Assembly: GCA_937892835.1 (NCBI GenBank)
Contig: CALBHM010000031.1
Span: 1 to 6,180, forward strand
DNA from: an uncultured Ruminococcus sp.
Lineage (GTDB): Bacteria > Bacillota > Clostridia > Oscillospirales > Acutalibacteraceae
Length of the DNA stretch: 6,180 nt
Direction: 5' to 3'
Below, piece after piece: positions 1-5,426 of the stretch. Within the stretch, counting starts at the first letter, position 1. The number at the start of each line of letters is the position of its first letter. The notes beneath the pieces are model-generated. The model was not told the DNA's origin. It saw only the letters and a list, made by a program, of their open reading frames with translations, and made no database searches. Position numbers and translations under genes: made by a program.

Positions 1-1
1 T

Positions 2-448
2 GCAGTTGACCGCTTTGCCAATTACAAGATGAAGTGGAAGTCTTTCTACGACAACGGAGACATAATAATCTCGGACAGATATACAACCTCAAATGCATAT
101 CATCAGGCAACAAAGATAGACAAGGCTGACAGAGCTGAGTTCTTTAAATGGCTTGAAGAATTTGAATACGGTCTTATCGGTGTGCCGAAGCCGGATGCGG
201 TTATCTATCTTGATATGTCGATTGAAATTTCGCAGAAGATGATGTCCGAGAGATATCACGGTGACGAAACAAAAAAGGATATTCACGAGAGCAATCTTGA
301 ATACTTATATAAATGCAGGGAGGCGGCACTTGACGCCGCAGAGAAAATGGGCTGGTATGTCGTTAAATGCAACGACGGTGACCGGCCGAGAAGCATTGAA
401 TCTATCGGAGATGAAATATTTTCTGTAATTTCTACGGAGGTTTTATGA
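2..448 (+). CDS. tmk: thymidylate kinase (dTMP kinase), 3' part only
   Basis: Thymidylate kinase phosphorylates dTMP to dTDP with ATP in the cytoplasm, a required step towards dTTP. The reading frame is open from base 2, so the gene begins upstream; the first Met, at base 29, is internal. About 148 residues are visible against a usual length slightly above 200, so the N-terminal P-loop lies outside the window. Seen here: VDRFANYK at the start (substrate-binding helix), the family's DRY motif as ISDRYTTSNAYHQ (partial residues 23-35), the core strand PDAVIYLDM, and the LID-like basic/acidic segment SERYHGDETKKDIHE. The LID segment and the C-terminal helix (YKCREAALDAAEKMGWYVV) resemble the clostridial type of the enzyme. 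The stop codon overlaps the next start (ATGA, 445-448), which indicates translational coupling. A related deoxynucleoside kinase is possible but less likely. Confidence 0.9.
   Translation, partial: AVDRFANYKMKWKSFYDNGDIIISDRYTTSNAYHQATKIDKADRAEFFKWLEEFEYGLIGVPKPDAVIYLDMSIEISQKMMSERYHGDETKKDIHESNLEYLYKCREAALDAAEKMGWYVVKCNDGDRPRSIESIGDEIFSVISTEVL
434..440 (+). promoter_or_regulatory. ribosome binding site for the DUF2156 gene
   Basis: ACGGAGG lies four bases before the ATG at 445, inside the last codons of the thymidylate kinase gene. It supports the 445 start and the ATGA overlap between the two genes. Confidence 0.75.
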
Positions 449-1314
449 CTTATTCCTTTCACAAACCCGCCTTTGAGGACATTAAATGGATGAAGCAAAA
501 GCTTAAAGAAAGTCAGCCGCAGTGCTGTGAATTTTCGGTGGGTAATTTGCTCGGGTGGAGCAAATTTTATGACGGACAGGTCGGCGACATTGAAAATTGT
601 CTTACTTCACGGCTTTATAAGGACAATTCGTTCTGCTTTCCGAAAGGCGAGAACAGCGAAGCCGCCGTCAAAGCTATTGTAAATGAATTTAATTTTCCGA
701 GATTCTCTTTTCTCGAAAAGCATGAAACGGAGATTCTTGAAAGACTTTTCCCGGGAAAATATGAATTTATCGAAGAGCGTGACAGTTTTGACTATGTTTA
801 TTCCCGTGAGAAGCTGGCAACACTCAGCGGCAAGAAATATCACGGAAAGCGTAACCATATAACATATTTCGAAAAGACGTTTAACTGGAGCTTTGAGGAG
901 CTTAATCGAGGCAATATTGACGAATGTATTGCCATGAACGAGAAATGGTATACCCTCAATGTTGAAAAGGACAGGGAGGGGATCGAGGACGAGCGTGAGG
1001 TTATTCGACTTAATTTTGCTCATTTTGAGGAAATCGGCGGAGTCGGCGGTGTGCTTAGAATCGACGGAGAGGTCGTTGCGTTCACATTCGGCGAAAGGCT
1101 CAACGAGAACACGTTCGTAACACATTTTGAAAAGGCATATTCCGATATCAGGGGAGCTTATCCGATGATAAATCAGCTTTTTGCGCAGAACCTGCTCTGC
1201 GATTATGAGTTTATCAACCGTGAGGATGACGTCGGCTCTGAGGGGCTGAGAAGTGCGAAGCTTTCTTATCACCCCGAGTTTTTGGTTGAAAAATATTCGG
1301 CAGTCGCAAAATGA
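445..1314 (+). CDS. DUF2156 / phosphatidylglycerol lysyltransferase C-domain-like protein
   Basis: A 289-residue protein matching, from memory of the family, the soluble DUF2156 proteins of clostridia. These share the LPG_synthase_C fold (two GNAT-like halves) with the catalytic domain of MprF, which moves amino acids from aminoacyl-tRNA to phosphatidylglycerol. The substrate of the soluble members is not established. Motifs seen: GKKYHGKRNHITYF (129-142), the strand GEVVAFTFGE (208-217), HFEKAYSDIRGAYPMINQLF (227-246), and the C-terminal NREDDVGSEGLRSAKLSYHP (258-277). There is no signal peptide or membrane helix, so it is cytoplasmic and lacks the flippase half of MprF. The start at 445 follows ACGGAGG and overlaps the tmk stop. 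The next gene is also a GNAT-fold protein. The family call is firm; the reaction (aminoacyl or acyl transfer) is inference. Confidence 0.85.
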   Translation: MTYSFHKPAFEDIKWMKQKLKESQPQCCEFSVGNLLGWSKFYDGQVGDIENCLTSRLYKDNSFCFPKGENSEAAVKAIVNEFNFPRFSFLEKHETEILERLFPGKYEFIEERDSFDYVYSREKLATLSGKKYHGKRNHITYFEKTFNWSFEELNRGNIDECIAMNEKWYTLNVEKDREGIEDEREVIRLNFAHFEEIGGVGGVLRIDGEVVAFTFGERLNENTFVTHFEKAYSDIRGAYPMINQLFAQNLLCDYEFINREDDVGSEGLRSAKLSYHPEFLVEKYSAVAK

Positions 1315-1318
1315 AAGG
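1314..1318 (+). promoter_or_regulatory. ribosome binding site for the GNAT gene
   Basis: AAAGG begins on the last base of the upstream stop codon and sits 12 bases before the ATG at 1331. The match is weak and the spacing long, so translation may depend on coupling to the DUF2156 gene. No other plausible start codon lies between the upstream stop and 1331 in this frame. Confidence 0.45.
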
Positions 1319-1330
1319 CTTGTTGATGTC

Positions 1331-2173
1331 ATGAATAAAATTGTTGATATCGAAAAATACAGAAATGAGATAATCTGCCTGTGGTATGAGTGCTTCGGCG
1401 ACGAGGGCGAATATATTGAATTCTTTTTGGACAGGTGTCCGAATAAGCTTTGTTTGGGTTGTTTTGAAAATGACAAGCTCGTTTCTATGCTTTTTCTCTT
1501 GAACGGCGAGGTCGACGGACTGTCGACGAAATATATCTATGCCGCATGCACGGCTCATGATTTCCGCAACAAAGGACTGATGGGCGAGCTTATCGAATAC
1601 TCAAAGCATTATTGTGCCGAAAACGGAATTGAATTGATTTTTCTTGTTCCGGCGCAGGAAAGTCTGTACGGCTATTATTCGAGGTTCGGATTTATTCCGA
1701 AAATGGGCAGAGCCGAGATTGCATTGAAGGGCGGTTCGGAAAGCTTCGATGCCATGAAAACGGCGGATATAAAGGCTGTTGCAAAAAGACGAACAGAGCT
1801 TCTTTCTTCAATGAAACGTTTTACATTTGACCTTGAGACGACGGAGTATACCGTGGCGGAATTTCTATACACAGGCGGCGAAATATACTCAAAAGAAGGC
1901 GAAAACGGCTTCCTTGCTTTTACGGTTAAGGACGGGAAAAACGTACTCGTCAAGGAGCTTTTGGCCGAGTTTGACACTAATTTTACAATTATTTTGAATT
2001 TATTTGAAAATTTAAGGGCGGAAAATGTTTACATTCATGCTCCTTTAGTGTATAATAATACAGATATTGGGTGCAAAGGTACTAAATGTGGTATGCTTTG
2101 CCCGATCACAAAGAAAGCAAATGATTATATCAATGACGAGGATATGTTCTATTCGGGAATGTATCTTGACTGA
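1331..2173 (+). CDS. GNAT family N-acetyltransferase
   Basis: A 280-residue GNAT protein that would transfer an acyl group from acetyl-CoA to an amine; the acceptor is unknown. The acetyl-CoA-binding motif A is clear in residues 68-90: YIYAACTAHDFRNKGLMGEL, with R79-N-K-G as the pyrophosphate-binding R/Q-x-x-G core. Motif B follows as LIFLVPAQESLYGYYSRFGF (102-121). The GNAT core is N-terminal (about 1-130). About 150 further residues end in MFYSGMYLD, a two-domain layout reminiscent of Eis-like acetyltransferases. The frame extends upstream to an ATG at 1253, but that would overlap the DUF2156 gene by 62 bases in another frame. The ATG at 1331 starts just before a normal-looking MNKIVDIEKYRNEI and is preferred. 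The last 60 codons are AT-rich and contain a promoter-like sequence. Confidence 0.85.
   Translation: MNKIVDIEKYRNEIICLWYECFGDEGEYIEFFLDRCPNKLCLGCFENDKLVSMLFLLNGEVDGLSTKYIYAACTAHDFRNKGLMGELIEYSKHYCAENGIELIFLVPAQESLYGYYSRFGFIPKMGRAEIALKGGSESFDAMKTADIKAVAKRRTELLSSMKRFTFDLETTEYTVAEFLYTGGEIYSKEGENGFLAFTVKDGKNVLVKELLAEFDTNFTIILNLFENLRAENVYIHAPLVYNNTDIGCKGTKCGMLCPITKKANDYINDEDMFYSGMYLD
2028..2056 (+). promoter_or_regulatory. predicted sigma-A-type promoter inside the GNAT gene
   Basis: TTTACA at 2028-2033 (five of six consensus positions) is separated by exactly 17 bases from a perfect TATAAT at 2051-2056. The stretch at 1981-2014 just upstream is very AT-rich, as expected of an UP element. Transcription would start near 2063, about 120 bases before the DJ-1 gene, and run into the DJ-1, mltG, U32 and murE genes. 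It was found by reading the sequence only. The same bases encode NVYIHAPLVYNN of the GNAT protein, so chance is possible. Confidence 0.5.
2070..2103 (+). other. hairpin at the predicted start of the internal transcript
   Basis: GCAAAG (2073-2078) pairs with CTTTGC (2096-2101). It is extended by GG/CC (2070-2071 with 2102-2103) around a bulged T at 2072, and by TAC/GTA (2080-2082 with 2091-2093) inside the loop. It lies about 7 bases after the predicted transcription start. No T-run follows, so it is not an intrinsic terminator. It could protect the 5' end of the RNA or be a by-product of the coding sequence. Confidence 0.3.
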
Positions 2174-2184
2174 GAGGTAATTAA

Positions 2185-2730
2185 ATGATTTACGTTTTTC
2201 TTGCAAACGGATTTGAAGAGATCGAGGGCTTGACGGTTGTTGATTTTCTCAGAAGAGCCGAACTTGAGGTATGTACGGTCGGCGTCGGCGGAAAGCTTAT
2301 TACCGGAGCGCACAACATTCCCGTTTTTTGCGACCTTGACGAATCCGAGGTCAGACTTGATGATGATCTTAGAGCCGTTGTTCTCCCGGGCGGTATGCCG
2401 GGCACGCTCAATCTTGAAAAGTCCGAGACTGTTAAGAATGCAGTCAATTACTGCGCCGATAACGACAGGTTTGTTTGCGCTATATGTGCCGCACCGTCAA
2501 TTCTCGGTCACATGGGTCTGCTTAAGGGCAAGAAAGCATGCTGCTTCCCTGGCTTTGAAAATGAGCTGGAGGGTGCGGACGTCGGCAAGGATTATGTTTG
2601 CTGCGACGGAAAATTTATTACCGCCAAGGGTATGGGTGCTGCGATTGATTTCTCGGAAAAAATCACGGCATGCCTTATAAACGAAAACAAAGCGAAGAAG
2701 ATAAAAGAATCTCTTCAATGTCCGTATTAA
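2185..2730 (+). CDS. DJ-1/PfpI family protein
   Basis: A 181-residue single-domain cytoplasmic protein of the DJ-1 family, the usual length. Members have been described as glyoxalases/deglycases or redox-responsive chaperones; the exact activity here cannot be told. Key features: the conserved acid in NGFEEIEGLTVVDFLRRA (E14, matching human Glu18), the PGG turn in VVLPGGMPGTLNL (68-70), and the nucleophile elbow AICAAPSILG with C101, matching human Cys106. The position of human His126 appears to be Phe121 (KACCFPGFE). The protein has 11 cysteines, including two adjacent pairs (119-120 and 139-140), which is many for its size. The ribosome binding site AGAGG (2173-2177) begins at the upstream stop, eight bases after which (2177 to 2185) the ATG follows. 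The gene may be the first one served by the predicted promoter at 2028-2056, which would fit separate stress control. Confidence 0.88.
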   Translation: MIYVFLANGFEEIEGLTVVDFLRRAELEVCTVGVGGKLITGAHNIPVFCDLDESEVRLDDDLRAVVLPGGMPGTLNLEKSETVKNAVNYCADNDRFVCAICAAPSILGHMGLLKGKKACCFPGFENELEGADVGKDYVCCDGKFITAKGMGAAIDFSEKITACLINENKAKKIKESLQCPY

Positions 2731-2734
2731 TTGA

Positions 2735-2743
2735 AGAAGGAGG
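2735..2743 (+). promoter_or_regulatory. strong ribosome binding site for mltG
   Basis: AGAAGGAGG is a near-perfect Shine-Dalgarno sequence six bases before the ATG at 2750. It fixes the mltG start and therefore shows that the unusual hydrophilic N-terminal tail of MltG is translated. Confidence 0.85.
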
Positions 2744-2749
2744 ACGAGT

Positions 2750-4162
2750 ATGAAAGACGAGAACGGCAGAGAGTATTCCGATTACGATATTGACAAGCTC
2801 ATCGAAGAGTATTCGCATATCAATCGGAACGATGAGCCGGAGCGGGTTTCACAGCCGCCCAAGGAAAAGAAGAAGTTCGTTGTTCACATTGATGAATCTC
2901 TGATTGATTCACCGCAGAGCGTTGAACCGAAGCCGCAGTCCGGCGGAATATATTTCTCGAATTACACAAAGCATCACAGCTCTTCCCATGTGCAGGAGCC
3001 TCCAAAGGCGCAGCACAAGAGCAGTACGAAGAAAAAGACTGCTAAGCACGAGCACGTCTCACACGAGGATACCGTGCGGAAGGTTAAGGACGGAATCGAA
3101 AAAGTCGGCGGTAAGGCTGCCGTCGGATTTCTTGCATTTATTCTTATTTCGACTATTTTACTTTCATATGTCGGAATCACATGCTTAGGCGATATGCTCG
3201 CAATCAACAGAAGCGACGAGAACGTGACTGTTGATATTCCGGCAGATGCAACATACAGCGAGATCATAGATATTCTCAAGGACAACAAGCTCATCAAACG
3301 CAAGGGCTTTTGCAAGATGTTTACAAAGTTCAGAGGCTTTGATGAGGGAACATATCTTAGCGGCCAGTACTATCTCAACAGCAAGATGGGCGTTGAGGGT
3401 ATGCTCAAGGATATCATGGCAGCTCCCGTGACGGCGGAATCAATTTCTTTGAGTTTCCCCGAGGGCTGGACAGCAACTCAGATTCTCGAAAAGCTCGAGA
3501 AATATGATGTCTGCAACTCCGCAAAGGTTCTCACTGCAATGAGAACCGGCAAGTACAACTACGATTTCCTTAATGATGTCACGGATAATAAGAACAGATT
3601 TCTCAAGCTGGAGGGATATCTCTTCCCGGATACCTATGATTTCTACGTTGATGCGGATCCGAACTATGTTATCACAAAGTTCCTTGACAACTTCAATTCC
3701 AAGTGGGAGGACGAGTACGACAATCGTGCCGCAGAGCTTGGACTTTCAAGAGATGAGATTATAACGATAGCTTCGATTATTCAGAAGGAAGCAGCAAACT
3801 CGGATCAGATGAAGGTTATCTCCTCCGTAATTCATAACCGTCTTAATCATCAGGCGGATTATCCGACGCTCGGATGCGACAGTACGGCTCTTTATATAAG
3901 CAATTATGTAACGCCGACGGTCGGCGAGGCTCAGGGTGCGGTTTATTACAGCGCATATGACACATCGGCAATCAAGGGACTTCCTCCCGGACCGATTTGT
4001 AACCCGGGTATTGACGCTATCAGAGCGGCTCTTTATCCGTCGGACACCGATTATTATTTCTTCGCACATGATAAGGCAGGCAATATTTACACCGCTTCGA
4101 CATTCAAGGAGCACAAGAATAACCTTGTTCTTATCATCAAGGCGAACAGCTCAACAGACTGA
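2750..4162 (+). CDS. mltG: endolytic murein transglycosylase MltG (YceG-like)
   Basis: MltG cuts nascent glycan strands in the membrane and so sets their length or ends their synthesis. The 470-residue protein has three parts. Residues 1-123 are a hydrophilic cytoplasmic tail rich in Lys, His, Ser and Pro. Residues 124-150 are one membrane helix (VGFLAFILISTILLSYVGITCLG) preceded by basic residues, giving an N-in topology. The rest is extracellular: a LysM-like segment (VTVDIPADATYSEIIDILKDNKLI, about 159-182) and the YceG catalytic domain. The catalytic glutamate is E347 in ASIIQKEAANSDQ, aligned with E. coli Glu218. Other family marks are EGYLFPDTYDF (288-298), IHNRL (361-365), LPPGPICNPG (411-420) and YFFAHDKAGNIYTAST. 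The cytoplasmic tail makes it longer than the E. coli protein (about 340). In Bacillus subtilis the orthologue yrrL also lies near U32 genes. Identification is firm. Confidence 0.95.
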   Translation: MKDENGREYSDYDIDKLIEEYSHINRNDEPERVSQPPKEKKKFVVHIDESLIDSPQSVEPKPQSGGIYFSNYTKHHSSSHVQEPPKAQHKSSTKKKTAKHEHVSHEDTVRKVKDGIEKVGGKAAVGFLAFILISTILLSYVGITCLGDMLAINRSDENVTVDIPADATYSEIIDILKDNKLIKRKGFCKMFTKFRGFDEGTYLSGQYYLNSKMGVEGMLKDIMAAPVTAESISLSFPEGWTATQILEKLEKYDVCNSAKVLTAMRTGKYNYDFLNDVTDNKNRFLKLEGYLFPDTYDFYVDADPNYVITKFLDNFNSKWEDEYDNRAAELGLSRDEIITIASIIQKEAANSDQMKVISSVIHNRLNHQADYPTLGCDSTALYISNYVTPTVGEAQGAVYYSAYDTSAIKGLPPGPICNPGIDAIRAALYPSDTDYYFFAHDKAGNIYTASTFKEHKNNLVLIIKANSSTD

Positions 4163-4170
4163 GAGAAATT

Positions 4171-5406
4171 ATGAGTAATATTAAAACAGCTTTTCCCGAG
4201 CTTCTCTCTCCGGCAGGAGATATGGAAAGATTTCAGCGTGCGCTTTATTTCGGCGCAGACGCAATCTATGTCGGCGGTTCTGCGTTTTCCATGCGAGCCG
4301 CACCTGCCAATTTTACGGCAGAGGAGCTTAAGGCGGCGGTCGATGCCGCACATAAAAAGGGCGTTAAGGTTTACCAGACCTGCAACACCGTGCCGAGAAA
4401 CGATGAGATTGACAGACTTCCGGATTTTCTTATGGAATCTGCCGAGACAGGTGTTGATGCCTTCATCATTTCCGACCTCGGTGTTATGACGCTCGCAAAG
4501 AAATACACACCGAATGTTGATATCCATATCTCGACTCAGGCCGGAATCACTAACTACGCTTCCGCTAATGAGTGGTACAACATGGGCGCAACGAGAGTTG
4601 TAACGGCAAGGGAGCTTTCGCTGGAGGATATTGCAACGCTCAGAGCGAAAACCCCGAAGGAGCTTGAGATTGAATGCTTCGTTCACGGTGCAATGTGCGT
4701 TTCGTTCTCCGGAAGATGCCTTTTGTCGAACTATCTTGTCAACCGTGATTCCAACAGAGGAGAGTGCGCCCAGCCGTGCCGCTGGCAGTACAGCCTGATG
4801 GAAAAGACCCGTGAGGGTGAGTATTTCCCGATTGACGAGGACGAGAACGGCACATATATATTCAATTCCAAGGATATGTGTATGATAGAGCATATTCCGG
4901 AGATGGTTAAGGCCGGAATATCAAGCTTTAAGATAGAGGGCAGAGCCAAGTCGGCATACTATACCTCGGTTATAACCAACGCATACCGCCAGGCGATCGA
5001 CGGATATCTCAGGAATCCGACGGATGATTACAAGCCGGAAAAATGGGTCGTTGACGAGATGTACAAGATAAGCAGCCGTGAGTATTGCACAGGCTTCTAC
5101 TTCGGTCATCCGAGAGAGAATGCTCAGATTTATTACGACGGCGGATACAAAAGAGACTGGAGCGTAATGGCTGAGGTTCTTTATTCCGAGAACGGACGTG
5201 TGTTCTGCCGCCAGAGAAACAGATTTTTTGAAGGCGAAAAGCTTGAAGTGCTTCAGCGAGGTGTTGAACCGTACGGGGTTACAGTCACCGACATGAGGGA
5301 CGAAAACGGAGAGAAAATAGAGAAAGCACCGCATCCGATGATGAAGGTCAGCTTTGAATGTGAAAACAATATCCCGGCAGACGCTTTGTTAAGAAAGGCT
5401 GTCTAA
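4171..5406 (+). CDS. trhP: U32 family protein, probable tRNA U34 hydroxylation protein TrhP
   Basis: U32 proteins were first called peptidases, but the TrhP (YegQ/YrrO) branch is now known to make 5-hydroxyuridine at tRNA position 34 using prephenate. The 411-residue length and the C-terminal beta-barrel domain (about 331-411, EVLYSENGRVFCRQRNRF...) fit this branch; B. subtilis YrrO is similar in size. The N-terminal TIM-barrel part opens with ELLSPAGDMERFQRALYFGADAIYVGG, seen in two blocks at residues 10-36. The U32 signature E-x-F-x2-G-A-M-C-x4-G-x-C-x-x-S is matched exactly at 168-186. Probable [4Fe-4S] ligands are C176, C183, C199 and C237, whose spacing closely follows the cluster cysteines of E. 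coli UbiU. The gene starts eight bases after mltG with only a weak GAGAGA site, so coupling is likely. The U32 call is firm; the TrhP assignment is probable. Confidence 0.85.
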   Translation: MSNIKTAFPELLSPAGDMERFQRALYFGADAIYVGGSAFSMRAAPANFTAEELKAAVDAAHKKGVKVYQTCNTVPRNDEIDRLPDFLMESAETGVDAFIISDLGVMTLAKKYTPNVDIHISTQAGITNYASANEWYNMGATRVVTARELSLEDIATLRAKTPKELEIECFVHGAMCVSFSGRCLLSNYLVNRDSNRGECAQPCRWQYSLMEKTREGEYFPIDEDENGTYIFNSKDMCMIEHIPEMVKAGISSFKIEGRAKSAYYTSVITNAYRQAIDGYLRNPTDDYKPEKWVVDEMYKISSREYCTGFYFGHPRENAQIYYDGGYKRDWSVMAEVLYSENGRVFCRQRNRFFEGEKLEVLQRGVEPYGVTVTDMRDENGEKIEKAPHPMMKVSFECENNIPADALLRKAV

Positions 5407-5415
5407 TCATTTTTT

Positions 5416-5421
5416 CGGAGG
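5416..5421 (+). promoter_or_regulatory. ribosome binding site for the murE-like gene
   Basis: CGGAGG lies five bases before the ATG at 5427. It sets the start of the last gene, which is otherwise easy to miss because its frame has no stop inside the window. Confidence 0.75.
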
Positions 5422-5426
5422 CTTTT

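Noticed and set aside
396..422. A possible promoter (TTGAAT with an AT-rich -10-like box) before the DUF2156 gene
   Set aside because: The spacing to any usable -10 box is about 15 bases and the -10 match is poor; the ATGA overlap already explains expression.
1253..1330. A 26-residue N-terminal extension of the GNAT protein
   Set aside because: It lies in another frame of the DUF2156 gene end, has no good ribosome binding site, and the conserved-looking protein begins at 1331.
607..1476. A 289-codon open frame on the minus strand opposite the DUF2156 gene
   Set aside because: It spans a well-recognised gene and the next gene's start, has no recognisable family features, and its composition is that of an antisense shadow.
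1511..1527. Two copies of the palindrome GTCGAC five bases apart
   Set aside because: They lie in GNAT coding sequence (EVDGLSTK), are short, and are not near a promoter or a recognisable site; treated as coincidence.
2237..2680. A 147-codon plus-strand open frame inside the DJ-1 gene
   Set aside because: It is an out-of-frame shadow of the DJ-1 coding sequence, with an Arg/Ser-rich product and no evident ribosome binding site.
4087..4893. A 268-codon open frame on the minus strand across the mltG end and the U32 gene
   Set aside because: Both sense genes are firm family matches; the antisense product is rich in Arg, Cys and His with no recognisable domain.
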